A stretch of 64,000 bases of DNA, taken from Nematopogon swammerdamellus (taxonomy: Eukaryota > Arthropoda > Insecta > Lepidoptera > Adelidae). Of the stretch, positions 51,831 to 63,269 are shown piece after piece. How positions within the stretch are numbered: the first letter of the stretch is position 1; every line of letters starts with the position of its first letter. A program made the translations under genes and the position numbers. The stretch spans positions 17,009,791 to 17,073,790 of the forward strand of contig OX336344.1 of the NCBI GenBank assembly GCA_946902875.1, given 5' to 3'. Under the pieces are notes generated by a model. The model was not told the origin of the DNA. It made no database searches and saw only the letters and a list, made by a program, of their open reading frames with translations.

Positions 51831-51892
51831 GGAGAACTGTGTTATTTATTAATTTCCTGTCCTAATGTCTACACTGCCCTTGCCATTACTGT

Positions 51893-52245
51893 TTTTTTAT
51901 GTAAACTGACACGGTTGGCTACACTACATCATCTAGAACATCCGTGATGTCAGCCTATAACACCGGGTGAACTAGGTGCCATGTCAGTGTTTCCCTTCAT
52001 TTCATGTCGGCTACACTGAACTGGGCGGAAAACACGAACTATTTACATAGCCTTTTTGAACGACGTTTCATTCAGTGCGGTGGTACCGACCCGGGCGGGA
52101 TATACCCTACCACCTAGTAAGGTAAGAAGGGAAGGCACCTACAGTTTTACGTGGAATCCGAACCACGGTCAGCCTAGAACGGCGAGCGGTCACCCATCCA
52201 AGTACTGACCGCGCTGTTCTTCACTTAGGTACTCTCATCACCCAA
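51893..52245 (-). mobile_element. SINE A, minus, partial head
   Basis: From 'tttatgtaaactgacacgg' to 'gtcacccatccaagtactga' at 52189-52208; the A-box end is replaced by unrelated sequence. Confidence 0.85.
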
Positions 52246-52317
52246 AGGTCGACTGAAACAAATCACTTAAAGTGATAAGTCCGCCTTCGCACGCTCTTGT
52301 TCTCTTGTTTCTGTGTT

Positions 52318-52672
52318 TTTATTATTATTCCTTTATTTCACATTCTTAAAATTTTACATTAATTTTACGTATATTATACAAAAAAGTAATAAAAATACAC
52401 AAAATTAATATAAAAATTAAAAACGGTAATACCGCCGGCGGCGGGAGACAAACCTCCAAGCACGCCGGCGGGTGCAGGCCGTGGCTACGGAGCTCTCCGG
52501 GACGACGCGAGGCAAGCTACGAGCGATAGGTGGTGGTACTAGACACGTAGGCCACCACCACCCCCATCCCGGAGAGCTCCGTATCCGCCGGACTGCACGG
52601 CGACGTCGTCGCGCTGCTCTCTTAACGTCTTCTTCATCGCGCGCGCGTCGCCTCATGGGCGCACTGCACCAC
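52318..52672 (-). pseudogene. Non-LTR retrotransposon 3' end, minus (copy 1)
   Basis: In minus reading an arginine-rich tail (RRRARDEEDVKRAARRRRR, then RRRAWRFVSRRRRYYRF) reaches a stop, followed by an AT-rich 3' UTR, an 'aataaa'-like signal and a 'ggaataataataa' tail. The last ~150 bp are repeated at 53636-53795 in the same orientation, which fits a retrotransposon 3' end. The upstream protein is too short and biased to assign a clade. A hairpin-forming pair, 'cggagctctccggga' and 'tcccggagagctccg', is at 52488-52583. Confidence 0.55.
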
Positions 52673-52675
52673 CGG

Positions 52676-53630
52676 TAGCGGGGTTATTATTGTTATTTTT
52701 ATTATTATTTATATTTTTGTTTTTATTATTATTTATATTTTTTATAATTATTGCATATTTTATATTGTTATTCTGTATGTTATCCTGTCTTCTGCAGTTT
52801 GTTAATGTTTTGCTATTGTTGTTGTTTTTGTAGTTGTTTTTTTGTTGTTGTTCCTCTTGTTGTTCTTTATTGAGCATTTATTGTTTATGGCAGTTAAAAC
52901 TGCACTCGAAATTGTTACAATTTGTTTTATCCGGTTCGATTACACCCACGAAGACGAACTGGCAAGAAACTTCGCAGGGTATTATTTTTGCCTTCATAAA
53001 TATTATTACAAGTGTGTTATTGACTATTCACATAACAACATCGCCCACAGTCTATCGAAAACAGCTTCAGAGCAAGATTAACAATTGTACTGAGAGTTTT
53101 GACTACAAAGACTTACATTATATGTATCAGATGTATAAAGAGGCTTTGTCAAACTTTAATACGTAATTTGTATCTACACAATATACCTACGTGAATACTA
53201 CGACACTACACAGCTGACCGAACGTTTCACAAATTAAATAAAATTTCAATCTGACTTTCCCGCAGAGTAAATTATTTCCGTACTCCGTTATTACTGCACC
53301 TGAAAGCGGACACGTGTTATTACGAGCCGAGGGCTTCCGCCTCAGCGTTTTAAGCCTGTAAACACAGTACAAAGCTGAAACAGTAAACCAACCGAACTAT
53401 CTACGCCGCCCCCCGCCGTTTTTTTTTTACATTTATTCCTCCTTCCTGTCGCTTTCACTACCCATACTTCTTTCTTTATCATTTTATTTATCATCCATCA
53501 CCCATATAATTGTTAACAAAACTGAAATGTACGTTGATATTTTTAATAGCTATATTTCCGGGTTGACTGGAGGAAATTGCCTAAGGGAATAAATCCGCTC
53601 TTGCCACACATTAAGTGGAATAAAGGGTAT
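52676..53630. other. TTATT-rich low-complexity DNA, then unassigned sequence
   Basis: 52676-52870 is (TTATTATT)- and (TTGTTG)-rich. From 52870 to 53166 an open frame ends KDLHYMYQMYKEALSNFNT with no recognised family; its first half is low-complexity, so it is not called. Nothing else is supported. Confidence 0.35.
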
Positions 53631-53635
53631 TATTA

Positions 53636-53795
53636 TTAAATTCTTTATTTCACATTTTTAAATACATTTACATTAATTTTACATATATTATAATTATAAA
53701 AAGTAATAAAAATACACAAAATTAATACAAACAAATAAAAATGGTAATACCGCCGGCGGCGGGAGGCAAGCCTCCAAGCACACCGGCGGGTTTTT
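53636..53795 (-). mobile_element. Non-LTR retrotransposon 3' end, minus (copy 2)
   Basis: 'ttctttatttcacatt', 'acattaattttacat', 'aaaatacacaaaattaat' and 'taccgccggcggcgggagg' match 52330-52470. It is truncated right after the arginine-rich end. Confidence 0.7.
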
Positions 53796-54505
53796 ATTAT
53801 TAATATTATTATTCCATTCTATTCCAATGTGACATTCCTTATAATCCGGAGATATGTGTGCGTCAGATTTCATTCGTGAAAATCGCTATAGCAGACGTTG
53901 ATACAGTGATACTGTTTCATATACAGTTGCATTTACTCACGTCCGTCTTAAGAAGCAGCATTGCTCAATGTTTTGAGTCAAATGTACCTGCAAATTTACC
54001 GTGCGAAGGTTGCCGGACTGTCAATTCCATGGCGTTGCTTCTTCATTCATAAAGAGATTAAAATATTAATTATGAAAATAAAGCCCCGGGCACACGAATT
54101 CCAGACTACTGACACATAAATTATTCTATTCTGTGAGAAACTGTGTACAAGTGAATTGCTCTGCAATAAAATTCTTGAGCCGCTTATTAAACTTTGTTAG
54201 TTTGGAGGACCTACTGTTCTAAATTGTGTACTGTGTATGAAACGAACAGCGCGGTGGTGGTGGGACGATTGGGTGTGATTCATAGCAGCGTGGTTTAATA
54301 AATAATAATTGTTTATTGAATAATGAGACTTTTCTGTACATAATAAATACAATAAACTTCTGGATACATTTTAAAATCGCTGTACCATTTTACATGAAAA
54401 ATAAATAGATTTATTGATGTTATGAACCAGCAACATATTTAAATTTAAATGAATTAAAACTATTTTCATCCGACATAAATTTTATTTCATCAATACTACT
54501 AATAT
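53796..54505. other. No feature seen
   Basis: AT-rich DNA; a 64-codon frame has no motif. Confidence 0.4.
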
Positions 54506-54510
54506 TAAAT

Positions 54511-54832
54511 CTGTAAGGGATGGTCATGGAGTAGGTAAGGTAAGTACTTTGTTAACATCTATGTATGTACGTAACGTCTATGTATGATACTAAAACTAAA
54601 TTGATGATTTTTAGAAATCTTTTCTGTATGTATGTATGTTCCTCCATAACTATTAAACCGATCACCCGAATTCGATAAAACTTAGTACACGCTCATTTAA
54701 CTATACGTGACACATGATAGGAAAAAATAAAACTCAGTTCCGGTTAAAATAAAGGTACGGCAGCGGTTTTACTTACTTTCTTCTATTTAAATGCGAATTT
54801 CACGCAAGCGAAGCCGCGGGCCGAAGCTAGTA
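54511..54832 (+). mobile_element. D repeat, copy 2
   Basis: 'ctgtaagggatggtcatgg', 'ttgatgatttttagaaatc', (TATG)n, 'aattcgataaaactt', 'tgacacatgatagg', 'cagttccgg', 'aaaataaaggtacgg'. It ends next to 'cgcaagcgaagccgcgggcc'. Confidence 0.75.
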
Positions 54833-55304
54833 TTTATATATATGAAATATTTTATATCATATAAATATAGGATTACCTATGTGAATTGTGACATTTTATT
54901 TTTGGATTTAAATAAATAAATAATTTATATTTAACTTGTACCGACCTGCTTAAGTCAGTTAGGTCAGTACCACTTCTATGAAGCAAAATAAAACCCCTAA
55001 AACATTTATATAGGTAGTTACTTCGTTTATTTTTATTGCATCGTGTTTTCATTCGTTTGCCCCCGTTTCACTCATATAGCGCTGTCTCAACGTGAAATTA
55101 CGTTGAATTCCAGTACTATATAATAGCTTCAATACGCCACAGTTGTTTTATGTTATGTAGGAGCTTACTGACCAGCATAGCCTGCGGAAAATCCTGAAAG
55201 TACTTACTTATATTTTTTCCGAGCGCATTGAGTGTCATGAGGAAGCAAGATTATCTGTTGGTTTGTAGTTTTATTTCGTAGACAACTACATCAATACTAA
55301 TAAT
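54833..55304. other. No feature seen
   Basis: AT-rich; 'caatacgccacagttgttt' at about 55133 resembles 'caatacgccacagctgttg' at about 51366, a possible short shared repeat. Confidence 0.35.
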
Positions 55305-55815
55305 AAATCTGTAAGGGCAGGTCATGGAGTAAGCTACTTGGGTTTTATAAGATACTAGCTGCGCCCGCGGCTCCGCCCGCTCTCATATTTCACTTCACTG
55401 CTAACCTCATAAGCCATTTAGCGTGATAGTAAGTAGCCTATAGTTGATGGGAAGAATCAAGCTATCCGTAGATTTTTTTTTATTAAAATCGGTTCAGTCG
55501 TTCTCGAGTTATAAGCGGACAGACAGACACTCAGACAGACAGAAAGCAGACGTTGGATTTTATTATAGGTAAGGAAGGAAGGATTGCGTATGTAGACTCT
55601 ATAATATATTATACTAAAACTAAATTGACGATTTTTAGAAATATTTTTGTATATAAGTTATAAGTTACTCCATAACTCTTAAACCAATCATTCGAATTCG
55701 ATGAAACTCAATACAAGCACATTTAACTATACGTGACACAGGATAGGCTAAATAAAATTCGGTTACGCTAAGATGCAAGATGCCCATACAAAGCTAATCG
55801 TTCCGCGCGCCAAAA
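55305..55815 (+). mobile_element. D repeat, copy 3, interrupted by another retroposon
   Basis: The D start ('ctgtaagggcaggtcatgg') at 55309 and D continuation ('aaattgacgatttttag' at about 55621) are separated by 55352-55572. The insert starts 'actagctgcgcccgcggc' and ends with 'ggttcagtcgttctcgag', (ACAG)n and 'ttggattttattatagg', the form of a common lepidopteran retroposon end. Confidence 0.65.
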
Positions 55816-55834
55816 TAAAGGTAGGTACGGTAAA

Positions 55835-56045
55835 GGATTAAGCCCGCCCTTGTTGTTGGTACCACCGCACTGAAAGATAGGTCTGTTGAAACTACCATGT
55901 AAATAGTTCGCGTTTACCATCCAGTTCAGTGTACCCGGCACGACCGAAGGGAAACACTGACATGGCACCTAGTTCACCAAGGTGTTATGGGTTAACATTG
56001 CGGATGTAGTAGGTAATGTAGCCAACCATGTCAGTATCCATAAAC
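55835..56045 (+). mobile_element. SINE A, 5'-truncated
   Basis: 'ggtaccaccgcactgaaag', 'ccatccagttcagtg', 'catggcacctagttcacc', ending 'catgtcagtatccataaa'. Confidence 0.8.
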
Positions 56046-56399
56046 AAGCTACAACGTTGGCTAACCTGCTCACTGAGTCTGTGTTACCATATTTTGTTTG
56101 TACTATTCCCCTGTAAGAAATATTTTAATATAGGTATTTATCAATTTATTTATAACAATAGTTCTAACGGTTACGCAGTCTTTCTAGAGTATAAACATTG
56201 GTATATTATGTAGCTCATAGATTCCTAGACATAGGAATCCCGGCTTTCGATAGTACAACAGGTACCTGTACATAATTTTGTAATAAAAAAATATGAATAG
56301 CAGGTAACACTTTTTACAAACGTAGTACTTGAGAGCAAGCAATGCCAATCGAGCGGGACGATACAATGACACATGTCAGAGGTAAAATGACTGAAAAAT

Positions 56400-56510
56400 C
56401 ACTTTCTTTCTTATATTTTGTTTTATTATGATTTTTTTTCTTTTATGTTTTCTGTTTTATTTACTTTGTACACCTTGTTTGCAAATAAAAGCCTTGAGTT
56501 TGAGTTTGTG
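56400..56510 (+). mobile_element. LINE 3' tail fragment
   Basis: T-rich leader, 'gcaaataaaagccttgag' and TTTGAG repeats resemble a non-LTR 3' end. The upstream part is missing. Confidence 0.4.
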
Positions 56511-56937
56511 AACAGTCTGTACTTAAGTAGTTTGCTCGGACCAACTTCTCTCTACTCTTTCATCCGTGGTTGCTCATTATGTGGCCGAAATATCAATCCC
56601 CTCAAGGAGCCAATATTTCGTAGTTCTAGCTTTCCATATACCTCCACAGTAAAACATTTTGCGACCAACTTCCTTCAACTCCTCAGCTGGTTGTGAATGT
56701 AGAATACCAGATCTATGGTCGCGGAGCAGCGGAACTACGGCTTAATAGAATGGAGGCACGCTGCATTCAGTGGAACGGCGGCCGAGGAAAAACTCCGGCC
56801 GCGTAATCATAAAATACGCCGTTATTGTTTCGCTGGTGGACAATTACGGAGGCCACTTGTCGACTTACGTCCTTCTACCCCTGTCCCGTTCCTGCCGATC
56901 GAACGCGGCGCTCACCGGCGCGGCGCACAGTATGTTG
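56511..56937. other. No supported gene; GC-rich at 56740-56930
   Basis: Open frames over the GC-rich part have no recognised motif. Confidence 0.35.
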
Positions 56938-56938
56938 G

Positions 56939-57357
56939 AACTGCTATAATATAAGGGACATAGAGATTTCTTTTTACAAATTTCATTTTTATTTAACAAC
57001 TTAACACCCATCGATAGGTCTCGTTATTCTGATGAATAATTGTCATTAAATTTGGATCCACATAACTCGTGAACGGGCAACATTGGGCGCGCCCTGATAG
57101 TGTAGGTTTATAGTCAATAGAACCACAGAACATCAAATAGTTTAACGCAAGACCTGTCAAGACTTGGCCGAAACGGAGCGTTTTCTGTCTAATTCCATAC
57201 ATCAAAATTTTAAAATATGTTTTTCTTGGCAAACTATCAGTTTTAGACGAAAATTCAATTAATGACAATTATTCATCAGAATGACGAGACCTATCGATGG
57301 GTGTTGGTAAAAAATGAAATTTGTAAAAAAAATCCTATGTCTCTTATATAGCAGTTT
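56939..57357. mobile_element. TIR element, ~419 bp
   Basis: Ends pair over about 100 bp: 'aactgctataatataag' with 'cttatatagcagttt', and 'acccatcgataggtctcg' with 'cgagacctatcgatgggt', with small indels. The ~210-bp interior carries a 91-codon minus frame that runs into the TIRs and has no known domain. Confidence 0.8.
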
Positions 57358-57800
57358 CGACCCACTGTGCGGCTGCGCGGCGGCGGAGGCGCGGCGCCTA
57401 TATGTTGCTATGTATAAAAGTACTTAGACGGTAAACGTTCTTAGACTGAAGGCGCGCCTATGTGTGGTCCCTAGGCTCATTGGTCGGTGTACAGGCCAGA
57501 TTCAAATGTCATTATGTGATTAATGCTCTGAGATCTACAATTTATTTCTAGATCTGAGATATGTCTCAGATCAAATGTTTACTCAAATGTTTACTGATCA
57601 AAAGTGCTCTACATGCATTCTAACTAAAGTCGAATTCTCGAGTACACATATTCGCTCGTTCCCTACATAGGCGAGTTATACCAACAGAAGTGGCACGCAA
57701 TATTCATGGCAGTGGATAGCTAGAAGTGATATCATCTTGCCGAGGTGGTGAAATAAAGTATACAAAGACGAAATCACAATATGTATAATATCTCTGTCAC
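57358..57800. other. No feature seen
   Basis: A GC-rich patch ('cggctgcgcggcggcgg') at 57370-57400, then AT-rich DNA. Confidence 0.35.
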
Positions 57801-57808
57801 GTTTACGT

Positions 57809-58053
57809 TGTTACCTTGTTACGTTGTTACCTTGTTACGTTGTTATCTTGTTACATTGTTACGTTGTTACCTTGTTACATTGTTACGTTGTTAACTTGTT
57901 ATCTTATTACGTTGTTACCTTGTTACGTTGTTACCTTGTTAAGTTTTTACCTTGTTACGTTGTTACCTTATTGCGTTGTTACCTTGTTACATTGTTACGT
58001 TTTGTCCTTGTTATCTTATTACGTTATTACCTTGTTACGTTTTTAAATTGTTA
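57809..58053 (+). repeat. 8-bp minisatellite (TTACSTTG)n
   Basis: About 30 units of TTACCTTG and TTACGTTG, often alternating to give a 16-bp period, with variants (TTATCTTG, TTACATTG). Frames through it read as hydrophobic repeats (LLPCYVVTLL) and are not genes. Confidence 0.95.
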
Positions 58054-58120
58054 CGTAAACTAGCCATTGATGGCTGTATTGATTGATATGATATGATTTT
58101 AGCAAACGACATAGATGCAC

Positions 58121-58210
58121 ATTCCATGCGTGTACTTATGTACACGTATGGAATGTTATGTGTCCAGCGGTGTCTAGCGGTGGACACAGTTATGTGTCCA
58201 CCGCTAGACA
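58121..58210. repeat. Two adjacent hairpins
   Basis: 'attccatgcgtgtac' faces 'gtacacgtatggaat' (58121-58154), and 'tgtctagcggtggacaca' faces its exact reverse complement over an 18-bp stem with a 4-base loop (58171-58210). Confidence 0.85.
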
Positions 58211-58618
58211 TACGCCTCTCCAATTTTCCTCCTGTCCTATCGGCCTTCAGCGCTACAGAGCCACTGATCGTTTTTAAGTACGTACTTAAGGCCCTGTCAG
58301 CCCGTATTCACTCGTACTCCTCTTTCAAGGCGCCGCTTTCGCTGGTTGGAGTAGGATGCAACACAATCAATCAAAAATTTAGTTTTTATTCCAAAACCAC
58401 GGATCGAAACAAAAAAGTAAAAAGCTACGGATTTAGATATACGAGTATATTCAACAAATAAAATATATTTTTTCCAAAGCCTTGATTTGGTCACGTTGCC
58501 TTAAATACGTTTTATAACTAAATTCAGAGGCATGTTCATGATTTTTTTTATCGAGCGAAGTTAATCAAATCGTGTTTTCAAAAAGCTATCGATCTGCGCT
58601 GATAGATGAAGCTATTAC

Positions 58619-58970
58619 ATATGAGGAGCAACGGAACAAAATCACACATATCCACTTTTTTCTGAGAGTGTTTTTTATCGATTCGGCATCTTTAGCCTGA
58701 AACCTATCGAATAGCGATTTTATAGTGTTCAAAATCACACTAATCGCTCTTGTATAATCGCTAGAAATCCTAGGTTTGCATCAGAATCGCACATATCCTT
58801 GTACAAAGTCGTATTTTGATGTCAAACTCTAAACTTGCGATCATAATCACACAAATGAAATAGAATAATGAATTGGAAAAATTTGCACCAAAATCATGGC
58901 TCAAAATTTTTGGCTCTCCTGTAAAAAATTAATGTGGACATGTGTGATTTTGTTCCGTTGCTCCTCATAT
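58619..58970. mobile_element. TIR element, 352 bp
   Basis: 37-bp terminal repeats with one mismatch: 'atatgaggagcaacgga' at the left and 'tccgttgctcctcatat' at the right. AT/TA-rich flanks make the target duplication ambiguous. The interior repeats 'aatcacac' and 'aatcgc' motifs and has no coding frame. Confidence 0.85.
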
Positions 58971-59039
58971 ATTAAAACTTAATCTGTCAGATGAAATGAG
59001 TAATATTGGTGGTAAACTCCTTGAAATTCGATCTCACCT

Positions 59040-59312
59040 AGCGGGTGATCTTCCCACACTACGGTTTCCTGTTGACGGCCGCCAACGTTGAACCCGTTGA
59101 CGCCAACACGTCTCGGCGAATGGAGTGCGTACCGACAAAATGTTGGTAGGGAGGCAAAATGTTTTCAATATAGTGCAATGGCATTTCTTGGTTATTTCGA
59201 TGATAGGATTCAGAGTGCGTGCTCAGCAGAGCCTAAGCCAACATCACCCGGGGTGCAACACGACCCGAAACGTAGTATTGGCTCAACGGACTTGCTCATC
59301 GCAATGTTCTAA
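59040..59312. other. Unassigned, moderate GC
   Basis: Two overlapping open frames of 74-100 codons with no recognised family. Contains 'acccgaaacgtag'. Possibly retroelement debris. Confidence 0.3.
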
Positions 59313-59760
59313 AGGATGTTTCAGGATAGGGTTTCGTAACTTCAGGTTTCGAAAGGTTCCATATTTGAGGACGAAAAGCTCTGTAACTTTTTCTCAGATT
59401 CGGTCATTTTATAGTACTTTTTGGTGAAAGTGGTGCCTTTATTAAATAAAAATAGAATGACTACTTACATGCTTCACTAGTAGAATTAAACTACATGTGG
59501 GTAAATTGCAAACACTCAAATTTGAATGGCATCAAAAGAAAAAGGGGACTTGAATAGGTCATTGCACTCCCAAGACCTAGTCAGGACTCAGGACGGTTGC
59601 CAAATCTCCCCATATTCACTGTCCATCGAGTTTTTATTACAGTTTTAAATTTTTCTATGAAAAAAATACGGAATTTCGATTTGAGTGATAAGGATTGTTT
59701 TCTACTAATAATGAGTATTTTCTATTCCTGAAGTTTCTCAAGCCTATCCTGAAACAACCT
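59313..59760. mobile_element. TIR element, ~448 bp
   Basis: 'aggatgtttcaggatagg' at the left faces 'cctatcctgaaacaacct' at the right, and 'aacttcagg' inside the left faces 'cctgaagtt' inside the right. TA-containing flanks ('tctaa', 'gtatata') would fit a Tc1/mariner-type target but this is not proven. No transposase frame. Confidence 0.6.
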
Positions 59761-59907
59761 GTATATACTCACACCCGTCCCGCGTTTCCTCGATGTTATA
59801 TTAGTCTGAAAGCGTCACAGAAGCACAATTTTAGTTCTGAGCCTGTGGACGGTTTCTGAGTCATAGCTAACTTCACGAGAGCAAAAGTACATGGTACCGA
59901 GTTTTTT

Positions 59908-60178
59908 TTTTATGAAATCCTGTCTGGTTGGCTGAGTCGGAGGGGCCAAAGCACATGCTCCGACCAGCCAATATCACCTCCGAGAAGGTAGGTGCCATGC
60001 CGGAGACTTCCCTGGATTGCTGGCTATACTGCACTAGAGGAGAACACAACCGAGATGCTATGCGGCCATCTTACATCCAGTACGGTGGTACCAACCCAGT
60101 CGGCTACAATTTGGGCCTACCACCTAGTAAGGGGCAATGGAATTATATTTTACCATATTACAGGATCTTCTAGGCTCT
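59908..60178 (-). mobile_element. SINE B, minus
   Basis: T run, 'atgctccgaccagccaat', 'atcacctccgagaaggtagg', 'tacggtggtaccaaccc', 'agtcggctacaatttggg', 'ccacctagtaaggggcaa'. The head is missing at the right. Confidence 0.8.
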
Positions 60179-60179
60179 G

Positions 60180-62010
60180 AAATAAAAACAAATTTTCGTC
60201 ATTGGGTATGGAGGCCGCAAGCTTTCTTAGATTTAAAGATAAAACCAATTTGATTTTTACAAAACAGTTCATCAACGGCTGATCGTATGTAAGTTATGTA
60301 TGACTATGAAGAAAATAAAATTGTATGTAACATGATTTTTGTATGTCTAATACTTATCGAGGCAAACAAAAATTGTTTTCTTCAAAATCTGGAGTAGTGA
60401 CTAAAACTTTAATTTTATTTGAAACAAAGCCTTAACTTTTATTGAGCCTTTTTAATGTTAGCCCTACTATGTCAAAAGGTCAAGCTTTATTATATCAAAA
60501 TGTCGTCGTAATATCTTTTGAAATCTGCAGCCAGTTTAGTACTTCAAAAGAAAGTACTAAGTAAGTAAATAAGTTTAAGCAAAGCAAGTGAACTTCAGAC
60601 TTTGAACAATGGCAGACTTAAACTTCCATTAGTTCTGAAAATACTAAAGAAAATAATATTTTTAAAGCCTATTATTTAATAATTATATTTTAAATCTTAA
60701 AACATTTACACTTTCTCATTATTAGTGTTTGTTACCAGTTTTTCATTTGTTTTAAATTTATCGTAAGTAATTAAATGTATTTTTTTAAATTGTAAATTTC
60801 TGTAAATATTTTATTAAATGTTTTTTTATGAATTCACTATAGATATAGGTGAAATTTTAAATGCATTATGGTTGATTGTACAAATATTGAAATCGTTTTA
60901 GGTACCTAGGTCATGGAAATCTAAAAAAAAAATATGTTGTCATCTAAAATCGAGTTTAGCAATAATAATTAAATTTTCTTTTATGTATACTCACTTGTAA
61001 ACTGCACCTAAATTCCGATGGTGCCAGGTAAATCAGTGGCAATGTGATACACGTGAAGGCCTGACGAACTGCCGCCCAGCCCGCGTTACTAATCGATATC
61101 TACAAAATTAATAAGAGTTTTCGTCGCCACCATCTTTGGTGGGAGTTAATAGTAGGTACTTACGACCCGTCTAACGTATCTTGGCTATGTTTTACAATAT
61201 TTACAAATCTTAACAAAATCTAGGTTTTCTAAAGAATATCAATCATAATTTTATGTTTTCGTCACACGTACTCACTAAAGTCGTACTAAAGTTAGTTTCG
61301 GTTGAATAGAACAACTGTTTACAATTCCAAATTCAAAATTCAAAGGCGAAAAAACGCCATAATTAAGCCGACCGTGAGTTGTTACGGCTGACTTTGAGTG
61401 TGAAAGGCATCAGAAGTGCGTCAGGTTGGTTAGGGGCGGTGGCACGTGGAGAAACATTGTCTGCCTACTCAATTATTAAACAGGCGTAACGATTGGTATG
61501 TACGTTTGTATTGCTGCATTCTCAGGGCTTCGTAGCCAGCGCCGCAGGCAGGGGACCCTTATAAATTCAGTCAGGTGTCGTAACGAAATGTTGTGAGTAA
61601 ACAATATGAGGGGTCCAAGTTGAAAATAATGAAACATTTTTAACAAATCGAGTAGAACATGAATGAAAAGATATTTTAAAAATATGTTTTTATTGTATAA
61701 AATGTTATAGTAAGGAATGTGTACAATTTGTCAGTGCGAGGCGATTATTCCAAAAAGAAAATGCTTGCTATTTCTATAAAAAATATTGAATGAAAATATT
61801 TTAGTAGTCCATAATTTAGTAATTGCGGCGTAAAAACTATTTTAGCCACCGCGGACGCACTCGTTATGGTTGCACGAAGGGAATGGCAACGGAACCCTCT
61901 GCTCGTGACTCGCTCGTCTGCTCTCACTTAAGACGATACCTATAGCTGGCTGCAAGAACATTGGCTGGCTGCTTTGCATAGAAAAAGCTCGTAAGTCGGT
62001 GTTGTTTTTT
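60180..62010. other. No feature seen
   Basis: Long AT-rich stretch, probably single-copy. A GC-richer patch near 61840-61930 has a 60-codon minus frame without motifs. Confidence 0.4.
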
Positions 62011-62011
62011 A

Positions 62012-62282
62012 ATTTAAAAAAATTAATGGTAATAAAATTTAAAAATCTACAACAATTACAACAGCTTGTGGTTTAGTTATTTATCAGTGCAATAAATATT
62101 TCGTTTTATTCATTCACTTTTGCGTCAGGTGAAAATAAATGATTTAATTTAGATTTTTTTCATCTGACGCAAAGGGAATGAATAAAACGAAATTTTTATT
62201 GCACTGATAATTAACTAAACCACAAGCGCAGAACTCTATTGTTGTAGATTTTAAATTTTTATTACCGATAATTTTTTAAGTT
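62012..62282. mobile_element. Foldback MITE, ~270 bp
   Basis: Arms of about 115 bp: 'cttgtggtttagttatt', 'cagtgcaataaatattt' and 'ttcattcacttttgcgtcag' are mirrored by 'ctgacgcaaagggaatgaa', 'tttttattgcactgata' and 'aactaaaccacaagcg'. Several mismatches show some age. The spacer is about 25 bp. Confidence 0.85.
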
Positions 62283-62444
62283 CGAAATCTTTTGTCATTC
62301 CGAAATATTTATTTAAAAAAACCTGAGGTCATTGTTCACACACATAGGGTTCCGTAGATATTATGTTCCTTCTTGTACGTATGCATGCGCAGGAATAACG
62401 TAGTCGCATCGCGCGTATCTCGCGTTCGGCACAGCTTATTATTT

Positions 62445-62665
62445 TTAACCGACTTCCAAAAAAGGAGGAGGTTCTCAATTCGTCTGTATGTTTTTTTTTT
62501 TTTTTTATTTTTTTTTTAATTTTTTTTTTGTATGTTTGTTACGCGATTTCTCCGTCAATTGAGGGCCGATTTAGAAAATTCTTTTTTTGTTAGTTAGGTC
62601 ATACTTCCGAGGTGGTCCCATTTCAATTTTATCGAAATTGGTTGAGTGGTTTTCGAAAAATCAGC
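62445..62665 (+). mobile_element. Dispersed 'L' repeat, copy 1
   Basis: 'aaccgacttccaaaaaagg', 'aggaggttctcaattcg', a T-rich run, 'tttgttacgcgatttctccg', 'tcaattgagggcc', 'ggttgagtggttttcgaaaa'. Related to 63270-63480. I recall it as common in Lepidoptera. Confidence 0.65.
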
Positions 62666-62679
62666 ATAATACTATGGTG

Positions 62680-62830
62680 TGTGGTTACCTTCAGCAAAAC
62701 TTGTGATGTGGTCGTATTCGGCAATTTTCAGTTTGATAAATTAGTATGGTGTGTGGTTACCTTCAGCAAAACTTTTGTGATGTGGACTTATTCAGCAATT
62801 TGCAGTCTGACACATATGGCGAATAATTCT
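62680..62830 (+). repeat. Short direct repeat pair (~62 bp apart)
   Basis: 'tatggtgtgtggttaccttc' followed by 'agcaaaact' occurs at about 62673 and 62735. Confidence 0.7.
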
Positions 62831-63269
62831 GTACCACTTTAATCGATTTCGATTATTCGATTTCGATTATTCTTTTTTATGTAATATTACTAAAAAGAAT
62901 GAAGTAAAAACTGTTTTAAAAAATATTAAACCGATTTCAAAAAAACAAAAAAAAAAGAACTAAAAAGTATTAAATACCTAATATTTTGAAATTTTCTCTG
63001 TCCTGTTGAAATACATGAATCGATATACTAGTGATACATATTCGGACCCTTGTTTCATGAATATTCTAAATTTGAAATTTTTTATCTTTTCCGACCGGCC
63101 AGGTGCGCTTAATTTATTATGGTACCTGACCGGTACCTACTGTACCGAGTACCATCGAGCTGGTCTGATGATGGAGACAGAAGGTGGCCATAGGAACTCC
63201 TAAACTACACATGATAAACCCATCGTGTTTGGGCTCGTTGCATTTGTCTTCACGAGAAATTTACTTTAG

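Noticed and set aside
52834..53166. 110-codon frame ending YMYQMYKEALSNFNT
   Set aside because: The first half is TTG/TTC-rich low-complexity sequence and no family could be recognised.
57816..58063. Hydrophobic frames (LLPCYVVTLL...) resembling membrane proteins
   Set aside because: Artefact of the 8-bp minisatellite.
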